From Burkholderia sp. HI2500 (GTDB taxonomy: Bacteria; Pseudomonadota; Gammaproteobacteria; Burkholderiales; Burkholderiaceae), in NCBI RefSeq assembly GCF_002223055.1, contig NZ_NKFL01000004.1, positions 1,922,001 to 1,986,000 of the forward strand: DNA of 64,000 nucleotides. The letters run 5' to 3'. Shown in pieces: positions 39,022 to 48,509 of the stretch (positions within the stretch are counted from its first letter, which is position 1; each line of letters opens with the position of its first letter). The position numbers and the translations under genes are program-made. The notes below the pieces were generated by a model. That model saw only the letters and a program-made list of their open reading frames with translations, did not search any database and was not told the origin of the DNA.

Positions 39022-39687
39022 TCACCCGCCCGCGTCGAACCTGAAACCGAATCGCGCGACCGTTTCGATGCGCGCGGAAAACGCATGTGCGGCCAGCTTG
39101 CGCCGCAACCGCACGACCAGTGCATTGACCGTCTCGGGTTCGACGTCGGCATCGCCCCATGCATAACGCAGCACGGCATCGCGCCCGACCGGTCGCCCCG
39201 CTTCGCGCAACAGGCATTCGACGAGACGAAATTCCCGCATGCTGAGCGCCAGCCTCCGGCCCTGCTCCTCGAGTGCGCGCGCGGCCACGTCGAGCCGGAC
39301 CGACTCGCGCATTGCGATGACACCGTTGCGGCGCCACAGCGCGCGCAACCGCTCGTGCAGCTCCACGAACGAACAGGGATGGGCAAGGCACACATCGCAG
39401 CCGGCCTGCAACATCCGCGCGCGCTGCGCAGGTGTCGTGCCGGCCACGATCGCGGCAATCGCCGCGCCGCCGGCCGATGCACCGAGTCGCGGCAATGCCT
39501 CGAGCATCGCCGGGTCGGCAGCCGGGTCGGGCGCAACGATCACGATGGCATCGAACCGGTCCTGCGCCGCCACGAAGCAGCCGTCGCGCCATCCGTCGAC
39601 GCGCTCGACACCATGCGTGCTCTCGCGAAAGGCCTTGTCGAGCCGCGCCGCCTCCGGGTTCGGCGGGGAAATCAGCAGGATGCGCAT
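39022..39687 (-). CDS. OmpR-type regulator with degenerate (non-phosphorylatable) receiver
   Basis: A 221-residue protein. The C-terminal winged-helix DNA-binding domain (RRLALSMREFRLVECLLREAGRPVGRD...VNALVVRLRRKL) is intact. The receiver fold is recognisable but the acidic pocket is Ser7-Pro8-Pro9, the phosphoacceptor position is Val 51 (FDAIVIV instead of ..LD), and the conserved Lys is His 103 (CLAHPCSF). It should therefore not be phosphorylated in the usual way. It starts 19 bases after the histidine kinase gene, so it is third gene of the regulator-kinase-pseudo-regulator operon. Confidence 0.85.
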   Translation of the reverse strand: MRILLISPPNPEAARLDKAFRESTHGVERVDGWRDGCFVAAQDRFDAIVIVAPDPAADPAMLEALPRLGASAGGAAIAAIVAGTTPAQRARMLQAGCDVCLAHPCSFVELHERLRALWRRNGVIAMRESVRLDVAARALEEQGRRLALSMREFRLVECLLREAGRPVGRDAVLRYAWGDADVEPETVNALVVRLRRKLAAHAFSARIETVARFGFRFDAGG

Positions 39688-39706
39688 CGTTCGTTCCCCG
39701 ACGCCG

Positions 39707-41113
39707 TCACGCGAGCGAGCGCGGCCAGCATTCGACCGTGATCGCCGCACCGGCCCGCGGTGCATCGCCGATCCGCAGCGCAAAGCCGTGCACGCGCATC
39801 ACCGCCGAGACGATGCTCAGCCCGAGCCCCGAGCCGCTCACATGGCGCGTGCGCTCGCCGCGATAGAAACGCTCGAGCACCGCGTCGCGTTCGCCGGGCG
39901 GGATGCCGGGCCCGGTGTCCTCGATCCGCACGAGCGGCCCGCTCGGCGTTGAATGGAGCGCGACGCGCACGCGGCCGCCCGGCGGCGTGAACTTGATCGC
40001 GTTGTCCGCGAGATTGCTGAATGCCTCGAACAGCAACGCGCGATCGCCGTGAATGCGGTCGACCGATGTCGCGGCGAGCTCGAACGACACGTCGACGGCT
40101 TCGGCCAACGGCTCATAGAGCTCGCAAACGTCGCGCAGCAAGGCCGTGACGTCGACCGCGGCAAAGCCGCCACGCCGGCTCAGCGTGCCGATCTCGGAGA
40201 TGCGCAGCATCGCGCGAAAGCGCTCGAGCAAGCGGTCGGTCTCGTCGCGCGCCGACGCGAGCAATGCCGACGACGCAGGGTCGTCCGCGCAAAACGGCTG
40301 CTCCGCGAGCCGGGCCAGCATCGTGTGCACGCGTGCGAGCGGCGTGCGCAGATCGTGCGCGATGCCGTCGCAGGTATGACGGACCTCGCCCATCAGCCGC
40401 TCGACTTCGTCGAGCATGTGGTTCACGAGATGCGCGAGCAGGTCGAGTTCGTCGTAGCGTCCGACCGGCAGCCGCTTGCCGAGATCGCCCTCGGCGATCT
40501 GCCGCGTGACGCGCCGGATCGCGGCGACACGGCGCATCTGCCGCATGCCGAGCATGCTGCCGCCCGCGATGCCCGCGATCAGGATCATCACGCCGCCGAT
40601 CACGAGCCCGCGGATCGCGACATCGCGGATCTGGATGAAATGCGACAGGTCGCGCGCCACCACCAGCGTCATCCCGTTGTCGCGGCGCACCGCCATCGCG
40701 CGCGTGATCGGCGCGGGCTGGCCGTCGAGCGGTGCAAGCGTGCGGTTCAGCGTGCGTCCGTGGCGATCCGTGCGCAACGCGGGCGGCGTCGCGATGTCCC
40801 CGGCCACGCGGCGCCCGTTCGCGTCGAACAGCCCGTAGAAACTGGTATGCATGTGCTCGTGCTCGAGCCGCCGGTGAATCGCGAGCGGCAGCTCGGCATC
40901 GGGAATCGAATCGAAATAGATCAGTTGCCACGCGAGCACCTCGTCGGTGTCGCGCGCCATCGTGTGCGTCGCGGCCACGCTGATCACGCCCGCGAGCACG
41001 AGCAGCGAAACCGAGAAAATCGCCGCATACGCGCACAGCCACCGAAACGTCGTCGTGTGCCAGCGGCGCGTGAAGTTCGCCGCGCGAGCCGCATCCATCC
41101 GGGCCTCCGTCAT
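39707..41113 (-). CDS. sensor histidine kinase
   Basis: A 468-residue inner-membrane kinase. Helix 1 spans about residues 27-48, a periplasmic domain about 50-165, helix 2 about 168-188, then HAMP, the H box with His 253 (IAHDLRTPLAR), the N box (NLADNAIKF) and G boxes (DTGPGIPP, GSGLGLSIV). The periplasmic domain contains the cluster H80-RRLE-H-E-H-M-H, suggestive of metal binding. ATG at 41113 overlaps the response regulator's stop (ATGA). Signal unknown. Confidence 0.92.
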   Translation of the reverse strand: MTEARMDAARAANFTRRWHTTTFRWLCAYAAIFSVSLLVLAGVISVAATHTMARDTDEVLAWQLIYFDSIPDAELPLAIHRRLEHEHMHTSFYGLFDANGRRVAGDIATPPALRTDRHGRTLNRTLAPLDGQPAPITRAMAVRRDNGMTLVVARDLSHFIQIRDVAIRGLVIGGVMILIAGIAGGSMLGMRQMRRVAAIRRVTRQIAEGDLGKRLPVGRYDELDLLAHLVNHMLDEVERLMGEVRHTCDGIAHDLRTPLARVHTMLARLAEQPFCADDPASSALLASARDETDRLLERFRAMLRISEIGTLSRRGGFAAVDVTALLRDVCELYEPLAEAVDVSFELAATSVDRIHGDRALLFEAFSNLADNAIKFTPPGGRVRVALHSTPSGPLVRIEDTGPGIPPGERDAVLERFYRGERTRHVSGSGLGLSIVSAVMRVHGFALRIGDAPRAGAAITVECWPRSLA

Positions 41114-41784
41114 GCGAGCATGTAGCCCGAGCCGCGCACCGTCTGGATCATCGGGGTCGCGCCGGGCGGGTCGATCTTCTTGCGCAACCGGCCCATGTGG
41201 ACGTCGATCAGGTTGGTGCCGGGATCGAAGTGATAGCCCCACACGGTCTCGAACAGCATCGTGCGCGTGATCGTCTGCCCCGCATTGCGCATCATGAATT
41301 CGAGCACGCGGAACTCGGTCGGCAGCAGCGGTATCTCGTCGGCGCCGCGACGTGCGCAGCGCGAAATGAGATCGAGCTCGAGCGCGCCGACCTTCAACAG
41401 CGTCTGCTGCGGCACGCCCGACGCCTGCCGGCGACGCAGCAGCACCTCGATGCGGGCGCTCAGCTCGCCGGAATCGAACGGCTTCGTCAGGTAATCGTCG
41501 CCGCCCGCGCGCAGCCCGCGGATGCGCTCGTCGACATCACCGAGCGCGCTCAGCATCAGCACCGGCGTATCGATGCCGACCGTGCGCATCGCGGTCAGGA
41601 TCGCGAGGCCGTCCGCGCCCGGCAGCATCCGGTCGAGCGTGATCGCGTCGTACGACGCGCTCATCGCGCGCAGCATGCCTTCGCGGCCGTTGTCGATCCA
41701 GTCGACCTCGAACCCGCGCGCGGTCAGCTCGCCGACGATTTCGTTCGCGGTCACCGCATCATCCTCGACCGTCAGTACTCGCAT
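41110..41784 (-). CDS. OmpR family response regulator
   Basis: A 224-residue regulator with a complete receiver: Glu7-Asp8-Asp9, phosphoacceptor Asp 51 (ITLDRMLPG), Ser 79 and Lys 101 (YLTKPF), followed by an OmpR/PhoB winged helix with the terminal VRGSGYML hairpin. It resembles the copper/silver-type (CusR/IrlR) group, but no ligand can be assigned. ATG at 41784 starts the conserved domain. It is first in its operon and divergent from the DUF4148 gene across two motif sites. Confidence 0.93.
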   Translation of the reverse strand: MRVLTVEDDAVTANEIVGELTARGFEVDWIDNGREGMLRAMSASYDAITLDRMLPGADGLAILTAMRTVGIDTPVLMLSALGDVDERIRGLRAGGDDYLTKPFDSGELSARIEVLLRRRQASGVPQQTLLKVGALELDLISRCARRGADEIPLLPTEFRVLEFMMRNAGQTITRTMLFETVWGYHFDPGTNLIDVHMGRLRKKIDPPGATPMIQTVRGSGYMLA

Positions 41785-41870
41785 GGTTGCCCTCGCAATG
41801 AACCTCATGACGGGCGCACGCGAGGCGCCCGCGACTATCGTAGACGCCCCGATCGCCGTGCGGCGTTACA

Positions 41871-41889
41871 TGAAAAATGCTTCATCCGG
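41871..41889. promoter_or_regulatory. shared motif site 3, between regulator operon and DUF4148 gene
   Basis: TGAAAAATGCTTCATCCGG, 17 of 19 identical to the copy at 41907-41925 and 36 bases from it. It lies 87 bases before the response-regulator ATG. Confidence 0.5.
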
Positions 41890-41906
41890 CGCCGTGGCGC
41901 ACGGGT

Positions 41907-41925
41907 GAAACATGTTTCATCCGGG
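41907..41925. promoter_or_regulatory. shared motif site 4, between regulator operon and DUF4148 gene
   Basis: TGAAACATGTTTCATCCGG; its first 14 bases form a perfect palindrome. Paired with 41871-41889 it looks like a tandem operator serving both divergent units. Confidence 0.5.
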
Positions 41926-42000
41926 CGTCGCCCGCCCCGACGTGCACGCGGCCTACGCTGACGTCATGCGGCATCGGGCCGCGCAACCAGGAGCTACCGG

Positions 42001-42300
42001 ATGAAACTGTCGACTACCGTCGCCTGCATGCTGCTCGCATGCGCCAGCACCGCCGCGTTCGCGGCACCGCATCTGACACCGCAGGAATGCAACGCGTATC
42101 CGTTCGTCCACACCGGCCACGACGTCACGCATGCGGACCTCGTGCGCGAGCTGACCGAACTCGAACAGGTCGGCTACGAGCCGGCGCATGCGAGCCCGTA
42201 TTACCCCGACGATCTCGATGGTGCGAAAGATCGGCTCGCCGCCGAGTACCGCGCCGACTGCACGCACGCGCTGACGGCGGATGCGGGCGCACGGCACTGA
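42001..42300 (+). CDS. small secreted DUF4148 protein
   Basis: A 99-residue exported protein: signal peptide (MKLSTTVACMLLACASTAAFA), two cysteines in the mature part, and a DUF4148 helix THADLVRELTELEQVGYEPA followed by YYPDDLDGAKDRLAAEY. An AGGAG site precedes the ATG. Function unknown. It is divergent from the response regulator and shares the intergenic motif pair, so it is a likely regulon member. Confidence 0.85.
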   Translation: MKLSTTVACMLLACASTAAFAAPHLTPQECNAYPFVHTGHDVTHADLVRELTELEQVGYEPAHASPYYPDDLDGAKDRLAAEYRADCTHALTADAGARH

Positions 42301-42333
42301 TTCCGCTGCCCGGCGCAACACGGCCGGGAAAAA

Positions 42334-42363
42334 CAAAAGGCGGCACTCGCGTGCCGCCTTTTG
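42334..42363. terminator. bidirectional terminator between DUF4148 gene and cyoD
   Basis: CAAAAGGCGGCAC / GTGCCGCCTTTTG around a four-base loop. Confidence 0.88.
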
Positions 42364-42407
42364 TTCACGAACGCGCATGGATCTCGACCGCTGCGCTGGG
42401 CTGCCGC

Positions 42408-42740
42408 TCAGCGCGACATCATGTTCATGCTGACGTTGTGCATCACCCACAGCGTGCCGACGATCAGGATCGCCGCGGTCAGCACCGTGTAGCTGAACGC
42501 CATCACGTTCCAGCGCTGGCCCGACGAGCCGTTCATGTGCAGGAAGTACACGAGGTGCACGACGATCTGCACGAACGCGAGCACGGCCAGCGCGACCAGC
42601 GACGCGTGCGGCGACAGCACGCCGCCCATCACGAGGCCGAACGACGCGGCCGTGAGCAGCACCGACAGGATGAAGCCGGCGACGTAGCCGCCGACACTGC
42701 CGTGCCCTTCTTCGAGTTGAGACGAATGCGAATGGGCCAT
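42408..42740 (-). CDS. cyoD: cytochrome o ubiquinol oxidase subunit IV
   Basis: A 110-residue membrane subunit with three helices and the family HLVYFLHMN and MAFSYTVLTAAILIVGTLWVMHN stretches. Its ATG is one base from the cyoC stop. Last gene of cyoABCD; the usual cyoE (heme O synthase) does not follow, so heme O must be made from a gene outside the window. Confidence 0.95.
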   Translation of the reverse strand: MAHSHSSQLEEGHGSVGGYVAGFILSVLLTAASFGLVMGGVLSPHASLVALAVLAFVQIVVHLVYFLHMNGSSGQRWNVMAFSYTVLTAAILIVGTLWVMHNVSMNMMSR

Positions 42741-43349
42741 TTAGATCACGCTCGCGAGATAAACAAAGGAAAACACGCAGATCCACACGATGTCGAGGAA
42801 GTGCCAGAAGAGGCTCAGGCACGTCAGGCGTCGCAGGTCGCGATCGGTCAGGTCGCCGCCGCGCAGCACGATCTGCCCGGCGAGCACGATCATCCACAGC
42901 AGGCCGGCCGTCACGTGCAGCCCGTGCGTGCCGACCAGCGTGAAGAACGCCGACAGGAACGCGCTGCGCTGCGGGCCTGCGCCCTCCGCGATCAGGTGCG
43001 AGAACTCGCGTAGCTCCATCACGAGAAACGCCGCGCCGAGCACGAACGTCACCGCGAGCCACGCGAGCAGCGCGCCGCGCCGCTGCTTGTACGCAGCGAG
43101 CATCGCGAAGCCGTACGTGATGCTCGACAGCAGCAGCGCGGCGGTTTCCACCGCGACGCCCGGGATGTCGAACAGGTCTTTCGCGGTCGGGCCGCCCGCA
43201 TACTGCTGGCCGAGCACCGCGAACGTCGCGAACAGCGCCGCGAAGATCACGCAGTCGGTCATCAGGTACAGCCAGAACCCGAACACCGAATGCGACGGCG
43301 GATGGTCGTCGTGCTCGAGCAGGGTTGCGCTCAAGGTTTTCTGCAACAT
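42741..43349 (-). CDS. cyoC: cytochrome o ubiquinol oxidase subunit III
   Basis: A 202-residue, five-helix subunit III of the bo3 quinol oxidase, with the [21 protein letters not shown] first helix and [11 protein letters not shown] motif. The start overlaps the cyoB stop by one base (TGATG). Confidence 0.95.
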   Translation of the reverse strand: MLQKTLSATLLEHDDHPPSHSVFGFWLYLMTDCVIFAALFATFAVLGQQYAGGPTAKDLFDIPGVAVETAALLLSSITYGFAMLAAYKQRRGALLAWLAVTFVLGAAFLVMELREFSHLIAEGAGPQRSAFLSAFFTLVGTHGLHVTAGLLWMIVLAGQIVLRGGDLTDRDLRRLTCLSLFWHFLDIVWICVFSFVYLASVI

Positions 43350-45355
43350 CAGTTGGCCTCCAGTTCCACGTCGTCGACGCGCGCAGCCACGCGCTTCGTC
43401 GGCTGCTTGTCTTCGATCTTCCGCACCGTCGACGCGGGGATGTAATAGCCGTCGTTGTCACGCGAGCTGTAGATCACGAGCGTCGCGATGATCCCGACCA
43501 GCCCGCCGATCGCCATCCACCAGATGTGCCACACCAGCGCGAAGCCGAGCACCAGGCTGAAGATCGCGACCACGAGGCCCGCGCAGGTATTCGACGGCAT
43601 GTGGATGTCGCGAATCGCCGCCGGGTTCGGCCGGCCTTCGCCGTGCGCCTTCATGTCCGCATACGCGTCGAGCGTGCGCACTTGCGGGATCACCGCGAAG
43701 TTGTAGTCGGCCGGCGGCGACGAGGTCGCCCACTCCAGCGTGCGGCCGCCCCACGGATCGCCCGTCGTGTCGCGGTACTCGGGCAGGTTGCGGTTGCGGA
43801 TGCTGACCACCAGTTGCAGCAGCTGGCATGCAATGCCGATCGCGATCAGCACGGCGCCGAATGCGGCGACCAGCAGCCACGGATGCCAGGCCGGGTTGTC
43901 GTAGTGGTTGATCCGGCGCGTCATGCCCATGAAGCCGAGCACGTAGAGCGGCACGAACGCTACGTAGAAACCGATCTGCCAGAACCAGAACGCCGCCTTG
44001 CCGAGCTTCTCGTTCAGCTTGAAGCCGAACGCCTTGGGGAACCAGTAGTTGAAGCCTGCGAGATAGCCGAACAGCACGCCGCCGATGATCACGTTGTGGA
44101 AGTGCGCGATCAGGAACAGGCTGTTGTGCAGCACGAAGTCCGCGCCGGGAATCGCCATCATCACGCCGGTCATGCCGCCGAGCGTGAACGTGACCATGAA
44201 GCCGATCGTCCACAGCACGGGCGTCGTGAATTCGATCCGGCCGCGGTACATCGTGAACAGCCAGTTGAACACCTTCACGCCGGTCGGGATCGCGATGATC
44301 ATCGTCACGATGCCGAAGAACGCGTTCACGTTCGCACCCGAGCCCATCGTGAAGAAGTGGTGCAGCCACACGAGGAACGACAGCACCATGATCGCGCAAG
44401 TCGCGTACACCATCGTCTTGTAGCCGAACAGCGGCTTCTTCGCGAACGTCGAGATGACTTCCGAGAAAATGCCGAACGCCGGCAGGATCAGGATGTACAC
44501 CTCGGGGTGACCCCATGCCCAGATCAGGTTCAGGTACAGCATCGCGTTGCCGCCGGCTTCGTTCGTGAAGAAGTGCATGCCGAGGTAACGGTCGAGGCCG
44601 AGCAGCGCGAGCGTCGCGGTCAGGATCGGGAACGACGCCATGATCAGCACGTTCGTGCAGAGCGCGGTCCACGTGAACACCGGCATCTTCATCAGCGTCA
44701 TGCCCGGCGCGCGCATCTTGATGATCGTCACGAAGAAGTTCACGCCGGTCAGCAGCGTGCCGACGCCCGAGATCTGCAGCGCCCACAGGTAGTAGTCGAC
44801 CCCTACCCCCGGACTGAACTGCAGCTCCGACAGCGGCGGATACGCGAGCCAGCCCGTCTGGGCGAATTCGCCGATCACGAGCGAGATGTTGATCAGGATC
44901 GCGCTGACGGCCGTCATCCAGAACGACAGCGAGTTGATGAACGGGAACGCGACGTCGCGCGCGCCGATCTGCAGCGGCACGATCAGGTTCATCAGGCCGA
45001 CCATGAACACCATCGCCATGAAGAAGATCATGATCACGCCGTGTGCCGTGAAGACCTGGTCATAGTGGTGCGGCGGCAGGTAGCCGGGCCCGTTGTACGA
45101 GAGCGCGAGCTGCATGCGCATCATGATCGCGTCCGCGAAGCCGCGCAGCAGCATGATCAGCGCGACGATGATGTACATCACGCCGAGCTTCTTGTGGTCG
45201 ACCGTGGTCAGCCATTGCGTCCACAGCCATTTCCACCGGCCGGTGATCGTCAGCGCGGCGAGGATGCCCAGCACGACCAGCCCCATGAAGGCACCGGCCC
45301 CCATGATGATGGGCTGATCGAACGGGATCGCCGAGAGTGTGAGTTTGCCGAACAT
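43349..45355 (-). CDS. cyoB: cytochrome o ubiquinol oxidase subunit I
   Basis: A 668-residue catalytic subunit holding low-spin heme b, heme o3 and CuB. Visible residues include the quinone-site RGFAD and [11 protein letters not shown] regions, the CuB/Tyr motif [14 protein letters not shown], the VWLHHFF histidine pair, and the HFHNVIIGG heme ligands. It follows cyoA by three bases and overlaps cyoC. Confidence 0.97.
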   Translation of the reverse strand: MFGKLTLSAIPFDQPIIMGAGAFMGLVVLGILAALTITGRWKWLWTQWLTTVDHKKLGVMYIIVALIMLLRGFADAIMMRMQLALSYNGPGYLPPHHYDQVFTAHGVIMIFFMAMVFMVGLMNLIVPLQIGARDVAFPFINSLSFWMTAVSAILINISLVIGEFAQTGWLAYPPLSELQFSPGVGVDYYLWALQISGVGTLLTGVNFFVTIIKMRAPGMTLMKMPVFTWTALCTNVLIMASFPILTATLALLGLDRYLGMHFFTNEAGGNAMLYLNLIWAWGHPEVYILILPAFGIFSEVISTFAKKPLFGYKTMVYATCAIMVLSFLVWLHHFFTMGSGANVNAFFGIVTMIIAIPTGVKVFNWLFTMYRGRIEFTTPVLWTIGFMVTFTLGGMTGVMMAIPGADFVLHNSLFLIAHFHNVIIGGVLFGYLAGFNYWFPKAFGFKLNEKLGKAAFWFWQIGFYVAFVPLYVLGFMGMTRRINHYDNPAWHPWLLVAAFGAVLIAIGIACQLLQLVVSIRNRNLPEYRDTTGDPWGGRTLEWATSSPPADYNFAVIPQVRTLDAYADMKAHGEGRPNPAAIRDIHMPSNTCAGLVVAIFSLVLGFALVWHIWWMAIGGLVGIIATLVIYSSRDNDGYYIPASTVRKIEDKQPTKRVAARVDDVELEAN

Positions 45356-45358
45356 GCG

Positions 45359-46246
45359 TTACCCCTTCGTGCCGCAGGCGGCGTCCTTCAGGTCGAGGAC
45401 GTGGCCATCGTTGTATTTCGCGATGATGTTGTGGAAGAGCCGCGGATCGACCGACGAGAAGTAGCGCACGGGCGCCTTCTCGCTCGGCTGCGCGACGGTG
45501 CCGTACACGGTCGCGTCGAGCCGCTCCGGCGACGCCTTCACCTTCTGCACCCATGCATCGAACTGTTCGCGCGGCTCGGCGAGCGTGCGGAACTTCATGT
45601 CGGAGAAGCCGCGGCCGCTGAAGTTGGCGGACGTGCCCGCGTAGTTGCCGGGCTCGTCGGCGATCAGGTGCAGGCGCGTCTGCATGCCGGCCATCGCGTA
45701 GACCTGGCCGCCGAGCTGCGGGATGAAGAACGAGTTCATCACCGAATCCGACGTGATGCGGAAGTTCACCGGCGTGCCGACCGGAATCGCGAGCTGGTTC
45801 ACCGACGCGATGCCGAGTTCCGGATAGATGAACAGCCACTTCCAGTCGAGCGCGACGACCTCGACGTCGATCGGCTTCACCGACGACTCGAGCGGCTTGT
45901 ACGGGTCGAGCTCGTGCGTGGTCTTCCAGGTGAGCACGCCGAGGAACAGGATGATCAGCGTCGGCACCGTCCAGATCACGACCTCGATCGCGGTCGAGTG
46001 CGACCAGTTCGGCGCGTAGGTGGCGTTGCGGTTCGACGCGCGGTAACGCCACGCGAACCACAGCGTGAGCAGGATCACCGGCACGACGACGATCAGCATC
46101 GCCCAGGTGGACGTAGCGATCAGCGCCTTTTCGGCAGCGCCCACGCTTCCTTTCGGATTTAGTACATCTAAATTACAGCCTGACAGGCTCAAAGCCGCGC
46201 CGATCGACATCAGCGCCACTCCGCCTTTTGAAGCTTTTCTTTTCAT
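45359..46246 (-). CDS. cyoA: cytochrome o ubiquinol oxidase subunit II
   Basis: A 295-residue lipoprotein subunit II: lipobox LSLSGC, two membrane helices and a periplasmic cupredoxin fold. The CuA ligands of cytochrome c oxidases are missing (GTSANFSG where Cys residues would be), confirming a quinol oxidase. ATG at 46246 is preferred to the adjacent GTG at 46249. First gene of cyoABCD, 276 bases downstream of the NuoM-like gene. Confidence 0.95.
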   Translation of the reverse strand: MKRKASKGGVALMSIGAALSLSGCNLDVLNPKGSVGAAEKALIATSTWAMLIVVVPVILLTLWFAWRYRASNRNATYAPNWSHSTAIEVVIWTVPTLIILFLGVLTWKTTHELDPYKPLESSVKPIDVEVVALDWKWLFIYPELGIASVNQLAIPVGTPVNFRITSDSVMNSFFIPQLGGQVYAMAGMQTRLHLIADEPGNYAGTSANFSGRGFSDMKFRTLAEPREQFDAWVQKVKASPERLDATVYGTVAQPSEKAPVRYFSSVDPRLFHNIIAKYNDGHVLDLKDAACGTKG

Positions 46247-46522
46247 CACACAGCCCGAGGGTCATTGAATCCGTTTGCGTATGCCCGATGCGCATTCGAT
46301 CCACGAAAGTGGCCGAATCATACGTCGCGCGAGTGCGATGAAAAACCAGCTAATGCGGAAAATCATCATTGCAGAATCTGCCGTGAGACAGATTGTCGCG
46401 GGGCAATTTCACGCAGCCGGAAGCCGGCCCGGCGCTGCCTGCGCCGGACCGCGAAGGAATCGATGCGCGTGCAACGACCGCACCGCCGTACGGTGCGCCC
46501 CACTCCGCGCGACGTGCCGCGA

Positions 46523-48052
46523 TCAGCCGCGCGTCGATGCCATGTACGACGGCTGCGGCTGCGCAGGGCCGTCCCCTGTCGGCAGCTTCGAATGGCTCGC
46601 GTCTTCGATCAGCCGTCCGACGGTCGGATCGATCGCGTCGGTGAACGGCTTGGGATCGATGCCGACCGCCAGCACCACGAGTGCGAGCGACGCGAACATC
46701 ACGATCTCGCGACGGTTCAGGTCGGCGAGCTTCGCGATCCGCTGGCTCGCCACCTTGCCGAACACGACGCGCTTGAGCATCCACAGCGTGTACGACGCGC
46801 TGAGGATCAGCGTCAGCGCCGCGATGGCGCCGATCCAGAAGTTGAAGCGGATCGCGCCCATGATGACCATGAACTCGCCGACGAACCCCGACGTGCCCGG
46901 CAGGCCGACGTTGGCCATCGCGAACAGCACCGTGAAGGTCGCGAAACGCGGCATCACGCCCGCGACGCCGCCGTAAGCGGCAATCTCGCGCTGCTTCGTG
47001 CGATCGACGAGCACGTTCACGCACAACAGCATCGCGCCCGCGACGAAGCCGTACGACACGAGCTGGACGATCGCGCCTTCGACGCCGATCCGGTTGAACA
47101 GGAACAGCCCGAGCGTGACGATCCCCATGTGCGCGACCGTCGAATACGCGAGCAGCTTGCCGAGATCGGTCTGCGCGAGCGCGATCAGGCTCGCGTAGAC
47201 GATCGCGAACAGCGACAGCGCGATCACGGCCGGCGCGAAGAAGTGGCTTGCATCGGGCGTGACCGGCAGCGCGAAGCGCAGGAACCCGTAGCCGCCGAGC
47301 TTGAGCATCGCGAGCATCAGCGCGGCGCCGGTCGGGCCGTCGGTGTAGACGTCGCTCAGCCACGTGTGGACCGGCCACATCGGCACCTTGACCGCGAAGG
47401 CGGCGAAGAAGCCGAGGAACACCAGCAACTGCGGCGCGAAGCCGAGCTGCAGCGTGCGCCATACGGCCATGTCGAACGTATGCGACTGCGCGTACAGGTA
47501 CAGCATCGCCATCAGCAGCAGCAGCGAGCCGGCGAACGAGATGAAGAAGAACTTCACGGCCGCGTACACGCGACGCTCGCGCCCCCACGTGCCGATCAGC
47601 AGGTAAAGCGGGATCAGCGTCGCCTCGAAGAAGATGAAGAACAGCAGCCCGTCCTGTGCGACGAACACGCCGACCATCAGCCCCGACAGGATCAGGAACG
47701 ACGCGTAGTACTGCGCGACGCGTACCGTGACCGACTCCCACGACGCCACCACCACCACGAGGGTCGTGAACGCGGTCAGCACGACGAGCCACAGCGACGC
47801 GCCGTCGATGCCGACCCGCCATCCGGAATTGAATGCCGCCAGCCAGTTGCGGCTTTCGACGAACTGCATCGCGGCCGAGTGCGCATCGAAACCGGCAACC
47901 AGCGGCACGACCGCCGCAAGCCCCACCAGCGCGCCGACGAGCGCGATCAGCCGCGTACGGCGTGGATGAAGGTCGGAACCGGCGCGCAGCAGGCACGCGC
48001 CGAACAGGATCGGAGCCCAGATGGCCAGGCTCAGGAAGGGAAAATCATGCAT
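46523..48052 (-). CDS. orphan NuoM-like proton-pumping NADH dehydrogenase subunit
   Basis: A 509-residue protein with about 14 helices, homologous to Complex I subunit NuoM and Mrp antiporter subunits. Key pump residues are present: the TM5 Glu in FFEATLIPLY, the TM7 Lys in FAVKVPMWPVHTWL, the broken-helix stretch LAYSTVAHMG and the TM12 Glu in GFVGEFM. No other nuo or mrp gene is in the window; the neighbours are cyoA downstream and a glycosyltransferase-like gene upstream. It may be a second NuoM copy, a stand-alone antiporter, or a partner in a DabAB-like uptake system. Confidence 0.88.
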   Translation of the reverse strand: MHDFPFLSLAIWAPILFGACLLRAGSDLHPRRTRLIALVGALVGLAAVVPLVAGFDAHSAAMQFVESRNWLAAFNSGWRVGIDGASLWLVVLTAFTTLVVVVASWESVTVRVAQYYASFLILSGLMVGVFVAQDGLLFFIFFEATLIPLYLLIGTWGRERRVYAAVKFFFISFAGSLLLLMAMLYLYAQSHTFDMAVWRTLQLGFAPQLLVFLGFFAAFAVKVPMWPVHTWLSDVYTDGPTGAALMLAMLKLGGYGFLRFALPVTPDASHFFAPAVIALSLFAIVYASLIALAQTDLGKLLAYSTVAHMGIVTLGLFLFNRIGVEGAIVQLVSYGFVAGAMLLCVNVLVDRTKQREIAAYGGVAGVMPRFATFTVLFAMANVGLPGTSGFVGEFMVIMGAIRFNFWIGAIAALTLILSASYTLWMLKRVVFGKVASQRIAKLADLNRREIVMFASLALVVLAVGIDPKPFTDAIDPTVGRLIEDASHSKLPTGDGPAQPQPSYMASTRG

Positions 48053-48509
48053 GTCAACGAGGCCTTGATGAAGTCGCGCACTGCATCGGGGACAGGCGAG
48101 ACGAAAGGAACGAAATCAAATCGACAGGTAGATTTCGTGAATCGCCGGTGTTGGCAAAATGTAAAGCGGCATCACTGGAAAACTTGACGCCGCTCAAATG
48201 CGATCGGGTTAACCAGCATAAGACGATTGATTATTTTCTGCAGCGCAGCAGAGCATTGATTTTCGGCGCAATCCTATGCCACTGATTTTTATGTGTAATT
48301 TTTTGTATTGCCCGATGAGATCGATTGCGAAAATCGACGCAGTGCCGCATTTTTGACGTCGGCTTGTTATGACGGAGGGTCGGAGGACGCTAATTGAAGC
48401 CGGGCACGGCTGCGAACGAGTGGTCCTTTATCCTTACACACACTCTTTCATTTTCAATACAAACGGCCTTGCCTTGCGCAGGCCGTACGACGGGCAGACC
48501 GGCTCGCCC
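48053..48509. other. AT-rich intergenic region
   Basis: These 457 bases between the NuoM-like and glycosyltransferase-like genes are clearly poorer in GC than their surroundings, with runs such as TTTTTTGTATT. No ORF is credible. The part next to 48052 should hold the NuoM promoter, but no clean -35/-10 pair was found. Confidence 0.5.
48463..48486 (-). terminator. possible terminator of the glycosyltransferase-like gene
   Basis: On the minus strand ACGGCCT, ten-base loop, AGGCCGT, followed by TTTGTATT. Stem of 7 bp and an interrupted T run, so only moderate support. Confidence 0.4.

Noticed and set aside
43325..46162. 945-codon frame antisense to cyoA and cyoB
   Set aside because: Same artefact: composition-biased translation opposite well-conserved oxidase genes.
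48361..48390. Possible repeat of the tRNA-Ser 3' end (GACGGAGGG) as an attachment site
   Set aside because: Only about nine bases match, too short to distinguish from chance.
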